Notes: generated by a model from the letters alone, not told the origin. Positions 24,949-32,672 are shown, counted from the stretch's first letter. The stretch is DNA of 39,541 nucleotides from Candidatus Acetothermia bacterium (GCA_022683945.1 JAJHSH010000039.1:1-39541), one strand, 5' to 3'. Program-made: numbers and translations.

Positions 24949-25935
24949 TTATTCGTGAAACTCCAAGAGATCGCTATCTTGAACTCTATAATGACGCTCG
25001 ACGCGCTGGCCCTGAAACTCCGCCGAGCCCCAGACGCGCGCGTACTTAAACTTCTCCGCCAGCTCTTGATGAATCGTCCGCGCCACGTCGGTCACCGTGC
25101 TGCCGACGGGGAGCACATACGGCTGCTCTTTCTTGAAGGGCTGCCCGGGCTTCTTCGTATATACGCGCACGACCTGCAATACTCTAAAGCAGAGCCTCTT
25201 CATCTCGGCCAGCCCCTCCCCGGAGATCGTCGAGAGCGCCGCTATCTCGAACTCCCCTCCCACCAGATCGCGCAGCCGCGAGCATCGTTCTTCGGCCCCC
25301 TCTACATCGTGCTTGAGGCCCAGTGCAACGGCACGCTTGGCCACGCCCTCTCCCACCGGATCGGGTCGGCTCCCCACCAGACGAATCCGCGCTCTCTCTA
25401 ACCAGCTCAGAGCCGTCAGATAGTCCTCCTCAACCGTCTCGGACGACAGATCGACCAAGAGCGCCACGGCATCACAGTTGCGAATCAGGCTATAGACCCA
25501 CGGCTCGGTGTACTCAGACAATGGGGGCAGATCAATGAGCTGAATCTGAATATCTTCAAAGGGCATCATGCCCACAGTAGGACGGAAAGTTGAGAACGGG
25601 TACTCGGCGATCTCGGGCTTGGCGTGTGTGACGGCTGCCAGAAGTGACGACTTCCCGCAGTTGGGCAGGCCGACGAGAGTGATCTGTCCCGCGCCTTCGC
25701 GCTCGATATGATCATAAGCCGGGCCGCGCGCGCCCTTTTTCTTCTGTTGCCGCTGAGTCTCTTCTTGGAGCTTGGTCAGCTTGCGCTTAAGCTCGACGCG
25801 CAGCTTCTCGGTGCCCTTGTGCTTGGGCACTAGGGACATCAGCTCTTTCAGAATTTCCAATTTCTCTTCGGGCGTCTTCGCCGCGCGGAAGCGCAGCTCG
25901 GTCTGAATATACTCCGGAGGCAGATTCGCGGGCAT
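24949..25935 (-). CDS. DRG/Obg-like GTPase with C-terminal TGS domain, degenerate G4
   Basis: The 328 residues have the layout of DRG-type GTPases, which bind ribosomes or RNA. A basic N-terminal helical part (KGTEKLRVELKRKLTKLQEE, 41-60) precedes the G domain, with G1 GLPNCGKSS (89-97), the Obg-type STFRPTVG, G3 DLPP (135-138) and a G5-like STISGEGL (235-242). A TGS domain ends the chain (about 255-328, VYTKKPGQPF...DLLEFHE). The guanine-specifying NKxD motif is not found; the expected position reads RLVGSRPDP (185-193). Nucleotide choice may therefore be relaxed. A promoter at 25953-25981 serves it. Confidence 0.88.
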   Translation of the reverse strand: MPANLPPEYIQTELRFRAAKTPEEKLEILKELMSLVPKHKGTEKLRVELKRKLTKLQEETQRQQKKKGARGPAYDHIEREGAGQITLVGLPNCGKSSLLAAVTHAKPEIAEYPFSTFRPTVGMMPFEDIQIQLIDLPPLSEYTEPWVYSLIRNCDAVALLVDLSSETVEEDYLTALSWLERARIRLVGSRPDPVGEGVAKRAVALGLKHDVEGAEERCSRLRDLVGGEFEIAALSTISGEGLAEMKRLCFRVLQVVRVYTKKPGQPFKKEQPYVLPVGSTVTDVARTIHQELAEKFKYARVWGSAEFQGQRVERHYRVQDSDLLEFHE

Positions 25936-25952
25936 CGCCGATCACCCAAACT

Positions 25953-25981
25953 ATTTAAGCGAGATCGCGCACGAACGTCAA
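25953..25981 (-). promoter_or_regulatory. promoter of DRG-like GTPase gene
   Basis: On the minus strand: TTGACG (25981-25976), 17-nt spacer, TTAAAT (25958-25953). Transcription would start about 10 nt before the ATG, leaving little room for a leader. Confidence 0.5.
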
Positions 25982-26032
25982 CTTCTAGGGCGATCCGCCC
26001 ATCCGCTCTACCATCCGTTGACCGATTTTCGC

Positions 26033-26038
26033 TATAAT
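26033..26038 (+). promoter_or_regulatory. consensus -10 box before M28 peptidase gene
   Basis: A perfect TATAAT lies 35 nt before the ATG. No -35 box stands at 16-18 nt; the nearest, TTGACC at 26018, is only 9 nt upstream. An activator-dependent promoter is possible. Confidence 0.45.
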
Positions 26039-26072
26039 ATGGCCATCTTATGAAAAGCAGGTGACTTGGCCC

Positions 26073-27053
26073 ATGCGCAAAATATCTATCGGCTTGGTTC
26101 TCTTCTTGGTTGCCCTGCTCGTCTCTTTGGGCGCGGCTCCCACCCCAGCATCATCGAGTTCAACGGCGATCATCGCGGAGATCATCAACCAAGTGGACGA
26201 GCAGCAATTCAGAACTCATATCTGTTATTGGCAATCCCAAGAGGGAGGCGAAGAGTGTAACTCTTTAGGCTCGCGCTGGTCGTGTTCGCCCACGGCGATC
26301 GACCGCGCTCTCGGCTACGGGCAACGATATTTTGAGAGCTTGGGATTGAAAACTCAGTCGGATGCTTATAATTTACCCTGTCGTTCCGGCCCCTCCAGCA
26401 ATCTCACCGCCGAGTGGCCCGGCACCGAGAGCAGCAAGCTCGTGCTGATTACGGCGCATGTAGACAGCGTTATCTTCGGCATGGGGGCCAGTCAAGCGGC
26501 TCCGGGGGCCGACGACAACGCCAGCGGCAGCGCCGCCGTTTTAGAAGCCGCGCGCATCTTGAGCAAATATCGCTTCAAGCATACGATTCACTTTGTGCTC
26601 TTCACCGGCGAAGAGCAGGGTCTGATCGGCAGCCGCGCCTACGCTAGTCGCATGGCCGGCCAAGGGGCTCAGATCTTGGGGGTCTTTAATATGGACATGA
26701 TCGGCTACGACAGCGACAGAGACGGTGCATTTGAGATTCACGCCGGGACGCGCGAAGGCCCGATCGCCCTTGCGCGACTGATGGTCAACACACTGAAGAC
26801 CTTCGAGATCAAGCTCACGCCCGACGTCTTAGAAAGCGGCGCGACCAATCGCAGCGATCACGGTTCTTTCTGGAGACACAACTATCCCGCCGTCTTGGTC
26901 ATTGAAGACACGGAGTACGGCGCCACGAACGATTTTAACCCGCATTATCACTCGGTGAACGATACTTTAAGCCATCTCGATCTCTCGTATGCCAAACGCA
27001 TCGCGCAAGCCGTCATCGGCGCAGCAGCGCAGCTGGCCGAGCCGGTGCCGTGA
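26073..27053 (+). CDS. secreted M28 family metallo-aminopeptidase
   Basis: A zinc peptidase exported to the periplasm or outside. The 326 residues start with a signal peptide (about 1-30, ending in a Ser-rich stretch). The two-zinc site of M28 is visible: His129 (ITAHVDS), Asp147 (PGADDNASGSA), Glu180-Glu181 (FTGEEQGL), Asp208 (FNMDMIGYD) and a late His in NPHYHSVNDT. Four Cys in the first 105 residues could form disulfides. ATG 26073 is preferred over an in-frame GTG at 26061 because AGGTGA lies just upstream. It converges on the aldolase gene with a gap of 10 nt. Confidence 0.92.
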   Translation: MRKISIGLVLFLVALLVSLGAAPTPASSSSTAIIAEIINQVDEQQFRTHICYWQSQEGGEECNSLGSRWSCSPTAIDRALGYGQRYFESLGLKTQSDAYNLPCRSGPSSNLTAEWPGTESSKLVLITAHVDSVIFGMGASQAAPGADDNASGSAAVLEAARILSKYRFKHTIHFVLFTGEEQGLIGSRAYASRMAGQGAQILGVFNMDMIGYDSDRDGAFEIHAGTREGPIALARLMVNTLKTFEIKLTPDVLESGATNRSDHGSFWRHNYPAVLVIEDTEYGATNDFNPHYHSVNDTLSHLDLSYAKRIAQAVIGAAAQLAEPVP

Positions 27054-27063
27054 TGAAATAGAG

Positions 27064-27822
27064 TTATTGGATGGCTTGGAGAAAGTCCCGCACTCCGTCA
27101 GCGATGAGATTCTGCGCTCCGGTGCAGAGCCACTGAAAGCCCTTGGATTTCCAGTGCCGATAGGTCTCCGGCGTGCGCGCGATCGTGCCTACGATCTTGC
27201 CGGCGGCGCGCGCTCTGGCCCCTAGCTCTTCGATGAGCGAGATCACTTTGGGGTGCTGAGTCTCTCCGGGCAGACCCAAGGCCGATGAAATATCCGAGGG
27301 ACCGAAGAAGATCACATCTGCTTCTTTGACCGCGAGGATTTCAGAGAGATTTTCTATGCCTTCCAGCGTTTCGATCTGAAGCGCGATGAGCGTCTGGGCG
27401 TTAGAGACGCGCACGTGCTCGGCGAGCCCTCCAGCGTTGATGCCCCAATTGGAAACCCGCGACGCTGCCAAGCCGCGCTTGCCCACCGGAGGATACTTCA
27501 CGGCGTCCACAAGGCGCTGTGCCTCGGCTCTGCTATTCACCAAGGGAAAGAGAACGCTTAATGCACCGCTCTCTAAATATTTCTGAATCACCTGCGGGTG
27601 ATGCTCGCCGACACGAGTGACACACGAGAGATGGCGCAGTTCTGCCGCGCGATAGAGATCTTCCGCGCGTTCAGGGGTAAGCCCGGAATGTTCCCCATCG
27701 AGAATGACAAAATCCAACTCTAAGATCCCCAAAAGCTCAATGAGCGTCGCAGAGTGAATCGTAGAAAAAGCGCCGAAGAGCGTCTCACTCTTTTGCAAAC
27801 GCTCTTTCAAATGATTTCTCAT
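27064..27822 (-). CDS. HpcH/HpaI family aldolase
   Basis: These metal-dependent class II aldolases split or form 2-keto-4-hydroxy acids with pyruvate as one partner. The 252 residues form a TIM barrel with FVILDGEHSGLTPER (34-48), TRVGEHHP, SGALSVLFPLVNSRAEAQ, the metal-binding Glu in LQIETLEGIEN and Asp in FFGPSDISSALG. Length is normal. It starts 6 nt after the nrfA stop, so it is co-transcribed with nrfHA, although no functional link to nitrite reduction is known. The true substrate cannot be named from sequence. Confidence 0.9.
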   Translation of the reverse strand: MRNHLKERLQKSETLFGAFSTIHSATLIELLGILELDFVILDGEHSGLTPERAEDLYRAAELRHLSCVTRVGEHHPQVIQKYLESGALSVLFPLVNSRAEAQRLVDAVKYPPVGKRGLAASRVSNWGINAGGLAEHVRVSNAQTLIALQIETLEGIENLSEILAVKEADVIFFGPSDISSALGLPGETQHPKVISLIEELGARARAAGKIVGTIARTPETYRHWKSKGFQWLCTGAQNLIADGVRDFLQAIQ

Positions 27823-27828
27823 AGCGCT

Positions 27829-29100
27829 CTATTGCCGAGCCCGTGTCGCCGCCAGCTCCGCCTGTCGCGCATAATCTATAGCCTCGCCCAAGATTCGCGC
27901 AGCCTCCTGCGGGCTGTGAAAGCCCATGCTGTTCTCCGCAGCGATAAAGTCCCAGCGCGTCTGTGCCCTTCGATGCAGCATTCGAGCCTCTTGCAGGGCC
28001 TCGTCGCTCGCCCCGGCTTCTTTAGCGGCTTTGATAGCGTCAATCGCCGCGATGATCGCCTCTTCGGCGCGCACCATCAAATTGTGCGTTCGATCTTGAA
28101 TTCTCTCGACGCGCTCGCGCAGCTCTTGCTCCGAGGCCCGATGGCACGTCATACACGAACCGGCGATATTCAAAAGCGGGCTGCGTGTCCAATGGTCGCT
28201 AATTTTGATCGCCCCCTCGCGCTTGTAAGGCATATGACAGTCGGCGCACGAGACCCCCGCTTGGTAGTGAATGCCCGTCGTAAAAAGCTCAAATTCGGGG
28301 TGCTGCATCTTGATGATAGGCGCTCCCGTCTCGGCGTGCACGAAATCTCGGAAGCCGTATTCGTCATAGAATCTCTCGATGTCATCAACCGTGAAGCCCT
28401 TGTCCCACGGGAAGACCAGATATTTCCCGTCTCCACGGAAATAGTACTCGACGTGGCACTGGGCACAGACGAACGTGCGCATCTCTTGTCGGCTTGCCTT
28501 GGCAATATCTACTCCGCGGCGCTGCATCGCTTCTAAGAACGCCGGGCGCGAGATCCTCAAGTTCATCGTCTGGGCATCGTGACAATCTACACAAGAGACG
28601 CCGTGCTGGGCTTTCTTCGCCCACTCGGCAAAGGGCGTCGCATAGAAGTTCGCCGGGCTGCCCGCTTCTTCGAGAAATTGCGAGACGTTGCCGCTCTTGC
28701 AGGTCATGCACGTCCCGGCCTTGGGTTCACGCAGCGTCTCTTTCGCGTCCACTAAAGACCAGGCGTGGCCGCGATCTTCTTTGTAGTCCACAGAGAAAGG
28801 GTTTCCCGCGAAGAGTCTTTTCAGTCTCGGGTTTTTGTCAAGTTTCTGATAGGGCACCGAACCGCCGTACTTGGTGCGCTCATCGGATTCTTGTGTTCTC
28901 AAATAGCGCGCGTACTGTCGGGGCCAGTTCTGTCCCCACACGGACGGATCGGGTTCGTTCTTGGCAATCTCGATCAGGCGTCGCGCCGCTTCTTCGCCTT
29001 CGCGCTTGCGTTCCATAATATTGACCAAGAGCGCCGTCACGCCGGCAGTAACGCCGACGACGACTATAAAGAGAAGACTCCATAGCAGAATGCGTTTCAT
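27829..29100 (-). CDS. nrfA: ammonia-forming pentahaem cytochrome c nitrite reductase NrfA
   Basis: NrfA reduces nitrite to ammonium with six electrons in the periplasm. The 423 residues have an N-terminal signal or anchor helix (about 5-27) and five haem motifs. The first is the active-site haem CMTCK (131-135), with Lys as axial ligand; the others are CVDCH (170-174), CAQCH (212-216), CADCH (285-289) and CMTCH (316-320). Active-site Tyr follows in VEYYF (217-221). The calcium/catalytic region is IIKMQHPEFE (262-271). It lies 24 nt after nrfH and 6 nt before the aldolase gene. All expected motifs are intact. Confidence 0.97.
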   Translation of the reverse strand: MKRILLWSLLFIVVVGVTAGVTALLVNIMERKREGEEAARRLIEIAKNEPDPSVWGQNWPRQYARYLRTQESDERTKYGGSVPYQKLDKNPRLKRLFAGNPFSVDYKEDRGHAWSLVDAKETLREPKAGTCMTCKSGNVSQFLEEAGSPANFYATPFAEWAKKAQHGVSCVDCHDAQTMNLRISRPAFLEAMQRRGVDIAKASRQEMRTFVCAQCHVEYYFRGDGKYLVFPWDKGFTVDDIERFYDEYGFRDFVHAETGAPIIKMQHPEFELFTTGIHYQAGVSCADCHMPYKREGAIKISDHWTRSPLLNIAGSCMTCHRASEQELRERVERIQDRTHNLMVRAEEAIIAAIDAIKAAKEAGASDEALQEARMLHRRAQTRWDFIAAENSMGFHSPQEAARILGEAIDYARQAELAATRARQ

Positions 29101-29124
29101 CGGGACCTCCTTGGTCTCTTAAAT

Positions 29125-29592
29125 CTACGGCCCATGTCCTACCCCACGATGGCACTCAAAGCACGTCCGATCGAAGTTCGCCTCGTGGACGATCTCGCTG
29201 ACGATCGTCTGATGACAGTCCAGACAGTTCAATTGTAGCAATTGGCGGTTGGCTTCGGTAAGCCGGATCGGTTCGGGGAAATTTTGCAGAGTGAACGCCA
29301 CGGCGTGATTGAAGCCGTTGCGCGCCTTGGAAAACCACTTACCTACAAGATCGTGCGGGACATGACAGGCGTTGCAGGTGGCGACGGCCTGATGACTGGA
29401 GCGCGACCAAGAGTTATAGACGTCGTTCATAATATGACAGTTGACGCACGCTCTAGGGTCATCCGAGAGATAGGAGCCGCCGCGCGCATAGATGAACGTA
29501 AATATGCCGATGCCCATCGCAATAGCCAGCGCAACAAAGACGGCGATCTTGAGCCAAAACCAAGCGCGCATATATAAAAGCTTATCAGTCAA
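29125..29592 (-). CDS. nrfH: NrfH, tetrahaem quinol dehydrogenase partner of NrfA
   Basis: NrfH anchors NrfA to the membrane and passes electrons from menaquinol. The chain has one transmembrane helix (about 11-35) and four haem motifs: CVNCHIM (49-55, with the Met that ligates haem 1 in this family), CNACH (73-77), CLDCH (123-127) and CFECH (144-148). The TTG start at 29592 has AAGAAGA next to it. An ATG at 29571 would give a chain 7 residues shorter but has no Shine-Dalgarno, so the start is unsure. An inverted repeat lies just upstream (29606-29621). Confidence 0.95.
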   Translation of the reverse strand: MTDKLLYMRAWFWLKIAVFVALAIAMGIGIFTFIYARGGSYLSDDPRACVNCHIMNDVYNSWSRSSHQAVATCNACHVPHDLVGKWFSKARNGFNHAVAFTLQNFPEPIRLTEANRQLLQLNCLDCHQTIVSEIVHEANFDRTCFECHRGVGHGP

Positions 29593-29605
29593 TCTTCTTG
29601 TTCTC

Positions 29606-29621
29606 TATGACGTTGGTCATA
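29606..29621. promoter_or_regulatory. inverted repeat TATGAC-N4-GTCATA before nrfH
   Basis: A perfect 6+4+6 inverted repeat lies 14 nt before the nrfH start, in the 107-nt gap shared with polA. Size and spacing resemble sites of the CRP/FNR regulator family, though the half-site differs from TTGAT. A weak promoter (TTGAGT, 15-nt spacer, TATGAC) on the minus strand would place the -10 box on the repeat. No regulator gene is in view. Confidence 0.45.
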
Positions 29622-29699
29622 CCGAAAACTGACATCACTCAAGAGTTATCATAGCGCTAGAGTAGGCCGCGCGCAAATTTCTGAAAGCATTGAGAGCCT

Positions 29700-32423
29700 A
29701 TGATAGAATGGAGTCTGAAAACTATGCCGGCAGCAGAGACGGACAGAGAGCGACTTTTGCTTGTTGACGCCAGTTCTTTGATCTATCCGGCCTTTCACGT
29801 CATGGGAAAGCTGGCCACGCGCGCGGGTCTCCCTACCGGGGCGATCTACGGTTTTGCGCGCACCATTTTAAAGCTCTTGCGGGAGTATCCCGCGCGCTAT
29901 GTGGCGGTCGCGTTTGACAGCCCCGGACCAACCCTGAGGCAACAGAAATTCCCAGAGTACAAAGCCCACCGCCCTCCGATAGACGAAGCTCTTGTGATAC
30001 AGATCCCTAAAGTCAAAGAGCTGACGGATCTATTGCAGTTGGCGCGCTTTGAACAGCCCGGCTATGAAGCCGACGATCTCATTGCAACGCTGACTCAAAA
30101 AGCGCGCCAACAGAAACTTGAAGTGCTCATCGTCAGCGGTGACAAAGACCTCTTGCAGTTAGTGGACGAGTACGTCTCGGCCCTCAAGCCCGGTCGCGAT
30201 CCCTCCAAAGAATTGCGCGTGCTCGACGCGGCGAGTGTGCAGAGCTATCTGGGGGTGCGACCGGATCAAGTCATAGATTATCTGACGCTCGTGGGCGATC
30301 CTGTAGATAACGTGCCGGGCGTTCCGGGAGTGGGGGAGAAGACGGCGCAGAAGCTCTTGGCCGAGTTTGGCTCTTTAGAGAATCTCTGGGCGAACTCTGA
30401 GCGCGTGCAGCCTGCGAAACTGGCTGAGAAGCTCATCGCTTTTCGTGAGCAAGCTCAACTCAGTCGCGACTTGGTGCGGCTCGATCCCCCTGATTTGCAG
30501 ATTAATCTCCAAGAGTGCGAACGCAAGCCCCCAGATACAGAGAGAATTCTCAACTTCTTCGAAGAGCTGGAGTTCCGTAGCCTAGCAGAAGAGATCAAGA
30601 CAGGGTTCCGTACTCCCCCGCAAGCTTCCAAGCCGGAGCCGACTAACGTCCCCAAGCTGAGAATCGAGATCGTCCTGACAGAAGGGCAGTTGGCTAGATT
30701 GGTAAGAGAACTAGAGAGAGCTGAGATCTCTTTAGATACCGAGACGACGAGCCGGAGTGCGCTCGACGCTGAACTTATCGGCTTAGCGCTGAGCGTCCAG
30801 CCGGGAGCGGGTTTCTATCTCCCTTTTGGGCATACCTATCTGGGAGCGCCGATGCAGCTTGAGCGCGCTGAAGTCTTGCGCCGACTCAAGCCCATCTTAG
30901 AGCGCCAGCCTATTTTAGGTCAGAATCTCAAGTACGATGCGAAGGTGCTCAAGAAGTACAACATAGAATTAAAAGAGATCGCGTTTGACTCGTTGCTTGC
31001 TGAATATCTGCTCGATCCCGAGGCGCGAAAGAATCTGAAAGACTTGGCTCTGAAATATCTGGGTTATCCCGTGATGGACTTTGAGGAGCTGGGCGCGGAG
31101 ACGATGAGCAGCGTGCCCGTGGAGCGCGCTGCGGAATACGCTGTATTGGACGCTGAAACGGTGCTGCGGCTCAAAGAGAAGATGCTGCCGGCCCTTCAAG
31201 AAAAGGGCGGTGAATCTCTCTTCTATGAGATAGAGCTGCCGTTGGTGCCCGTGCTCGTCGAGATGGAGTCCAAGGGGATTCTGCTCGACAGAGACGTCTT
31301 GCGAGAACAAGCGAAAGAATTAGAAACTCTCGCCGCGCAGCTCTTAGGCGATATCTTTCGCTTAGCCGGCCAAGACTTTAATCCCAACTCTCCCAAACAG
31401 GTCGCGTATGTTCTCTTTGAGAGATTAAAACTTCCCGTGCTGCGCAAGACCAAGACCGGCCCGTCCACCGATGCTTATGTGCTCCAAGAGCTGGCCACTC
31501 TGCACCCTCTTCCAGAAAAGCTGCTCGCGTACCGTGAACTAGAAAAACTTCTGAGCACCTATGTGAAAAAACTGCCGGAGCATATCAACCCCAAGACAGG
31601 CCGGGTGCATACGACCTTTCAGCAGCATATCGCCGTGACCGGGCGACTCTCTTCAACCGATCCCAATTTGCAAAATATCCCCGTGCGCACCGAGCTGGGC
31701 GGGCAGATCCGCAGAGCGTTCGTCGCGCCGCCGGGCCGCGTGCTCATCGGGGCGGATTATTCCCAGATCGAGCTGAGAATCTTGGCCCATCTGTCGGGCG
31801 ACGCAGGTCTGATAGAAGCCTTCGAGCGTGACGAAGATATACACACCCGCACTGCTGCGACGATCTTTAATATCCCGATAGAGAGCGTAGGCCCACGAGA
31901 ACGGCGTATCGCCAAGATGATCAATTTCGGGCTCTCTTACGGGATGACCGGCTATGGGCTGGCGCAGCGCACCGGGATTTCCCGAAGAGAGGCCGAGCAG
32001 TTCGTGAAGAGCTATTTTGAGAAGTACCCGGGGATGAAAATCTATATGGAGCGCACCGTGCGCGAAGCCCAAGAGAAGAGATACTTAGAGACCTTGTTGG
32101 GACGAAGGCGCTATTTCTCGGAGTTGTCCAATCAAACTCAACGAGAGGCCATTAACTTCCCGGTGCAGGGGAGCGCCAGTGATATGATGAAGCTCGCCAT
32201 GCTGCGCGTCTACGAAAGAATCAAGATGAGCGAGATCAGAGCCGAGATGCTCTTACAGGTGCACGACGAATTGATCTTTGAAGCCGACACTAAGCAAGCT
32301 CAAGAGGCTGCACAAATCATCAAAGAAACTATGGAATCCGTAAGCGCCGTTCGCGGACGGCCCCTGCTGCGCGTCCCCGTGAAAGTCGAGACGCATATTG
32401 GGACGAATTGGGGAGAGATTTAG
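29700..32423 (+). CDS. polA: DNA polymerase I with 5' nuclease and proofreading domains
   Basis: PolA fills repair gaps and replaces RNA primers. The 907 residues have three domains. The 5' nuclease (about 1-300) shows LVDASSLIYPAFH, YEADDLIATL and SGDKDLLQL. The 3'-5' exonuclease (about 320-505) has all three motifs: SLDTETT, GQNLKYDAKVL and YAVLD. The polymerase (about 525-907) has motif A DYSQIELRILAHLS, motif B RRIAKMINFGLSYG (Phe at the nucleotide-selecting site) and motif C VHDELIFE. Proofreading residues look intact, unlike Taq polymerase. An ATG at 29724 is an alternative start. It runs 5 nt short of the valS promoter. Confidence 0.97.
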   Translation: MIEWSLKTMPAAETDRERLLLVDASSLIYPAFHVMGKLATRAGLPTGAIYGFARTILKLLREYPARYVAVAFDSPGPTLRQQKFPEYKAHRPPIDEALVIQIPKVKELTDLLQLARFEQPGYEADDLIATLTQKARQQKLEVLIVSGDKDLLQLVDEYVSALKPGRDPSKELRVLDAASVQSYLGVRPDQVIDYLTLVGDPVDNVPGVPGVGEKTAQKLLAEFGSLENLWANSERVQPAKLAEKLIAFREQAQLSRDLVRLDPPDLQINLQECERKPPDTERILNFFEELEFRSLAEEIKTGFRTPPQASKPEPTNVPKLRIEIVLTEGQLARLVRELERAEISLDTETTSRSALDAELIGLALSVQPGAGFYLPFGHTYLGAPMQLERAEVLRRLKPILERQPILGQNLKYDAKVLKKYNIELKEIAFDSLLAEYLLDPEARKNLKDLALKYLGYPVMDFEELGAETMSSVPVERAAEYAVLDAETVLRLKEKMLPALQEKGGESLFYEIELPLVPVLVEMESKGILLDRDVLREQAKELETLAAQLLGDIFRLAGQDFNPNSPKQVAYVLFERLKLPVLRKTKTGPSTDAYVLQELATLHPLPEKLLAYRELEKLLSTYVKKLPEHINPKTGRVHTTFQQHIAVTGRLSSTDPNLQNIPVRTELGGQIRRAFVAPPGRVLIGADYSQIELRILAHLSGDAGLIEAFERDEDIHTRTAATIFNIPIESVGPRERRIAKMINFGLSYGMTGYGLAQRTGISRREAEQFVKSYFEKYPGMKIYMERTVREAQEKRYLETLLGRRRYFSELSNQTQREAINFPVQGSASDMMKLAMLRVYERIKMSEIRAEMLLQVHDELIFEADTKQAQEAAQIIKETMESVSAVRGRPLLRVPVKVETHIGTNWGEI

Positions 32424-32428
32424 CATAT

Positions 32429-32458
32429 TTGACAGATCGCTCAACGATGTGTTATAGT
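32429..32458 (+). promoter_or_regulatory. valS leader promoter
   Basis: TTGACA (32429-32434), 18-nt spacer, TATAGT (32453-32458), starting 5 nt after the polA stop. The expected start of transcription is about 32465, only some 4 nt before the leader-peptide ATG. Boxes and spacer equal those at 19798-19827. Confidence 0.8.
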
Positions 32459-32468
32459 TTCTTTCGTT

Positions 32469-32528
32469 ATGACGCTGATACAATTTAGAGAGAACGCCAA
32501 CGGGTACGTTGTGGTCGTCGTTCGCTAG
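32469..32528 (+). CDS. valS leader peptide with five consecutive valine codons
   Basis: The frame encodes MTLIQFRENANGYVVVVVR and stop. Codons 14-18 (32508-32522) are GTT GTG GTC GTC GTT, five valines in a row, then CGC and TAG. A run of the cognate amino acid just upstream of its own tRNA synthetase gene is the hallmark of leader-peptide attenuation, as known for trp, his, leu and pheST in enteric bacteria. The ribosome would pause here when Val-tRNA is scarce. There is no Shine-Dalgarno, and the promoter implies an almost leaderless mRNA. The stop codon abuts the 5' arm of the antiterminator. Confidence 0.88.
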   Translation: MTLIQFRENANGYVVVVVR

Positions 32529-32575
32529 CTGCCCAGCGCGTCTAGCTCAATAAATAATAAAACGCCATGGGCAGC
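32528..32575 (+). promoter_or_regulatory. valS attenuator, antiterminator hairpin (A:B)
   Basis: GCTGCCCA (32528-32535) pairs perfectly with TGGGCAGC (32568-32575). After a 2x2 internal loop, GCGT (32538-32541) pairs with ACGC (32562-32565) across a 20-nt A/T-rich loop. The B arm is the same segment that forms the 5' arm of the first terminator, so the two structures exclude each other. A ribosome at the leader stop codon would cover the A arm; one held on the first Val codons would leave it free. Confidence 0.82.
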
Positions 32576-32601
32576 GCAGCGCCCGTGGCGTCTTCTTTTT
32601 T
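32562..32601 (+). terminator. valS attenuator, first intrinsic terminator (B:C)
   Basis: ACGCCATGGGC (32562-32572) pairs with GCCCGTGGCGT (32581-32591) over 11 bp with one G-U and an 8-nt loop. CTTCTTTTTT follows. It should stop transcription before valS when the antiterminator cannot form. Confidence 0.88.
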
Positions 32602-32613
32602 ATAGTCACGGGC
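32581..32613 (+). promoter_or_regulatory. valS attenuator, second alternative pairing (C:D)
   Basis: The 3' arm of terminator 1, GCCCGTGGC (32581-32589), can pair with GTCACGGGC (32605-32613), the 5' arm of terminator 2, over 9 bp with one G-U. This is possible only when terminator 1 is not formed, and it would then also prevent terminator 2. The pairing is seen in the sequence; its use is an inference. Confidence 0.6.
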
Positions 32614-32631
32614 ACAGCTCGTGGCTTTTTT
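32605..32631 (+). terminator. valS attenuator, second intrinsic terminator (D:E)
   Basis: GTCACG (32605-32610) pairs with CGTGGC (32620-32625), one G-T pair, with a 9-nt loop that can add two inner pairs. T6 follows. It is weaker than the first terminator and lies 42 nt before the valS ATG. Confidence 0.7.
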
Positions 32632-32672
32632 CTTTTTGGGCAGAGAGAAACACAGCAAAGGAGTGATAAACA

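Noticed and set aside
26050..26064. Four-codon frame ATG AAA AGC AGG TGA before the M28 peptidase
   Set aside because: Its end merely coincides with the Shine-Dalgarno AGGTGA; a frame this short has no support beyond chance.
32459..32672. T-box riboswitch before valS
   Set aside because: The conserved T-box bulge sequence (AGGGTGGNACCGCG type) is absent; the Val-codon leader peptide explains the region better.
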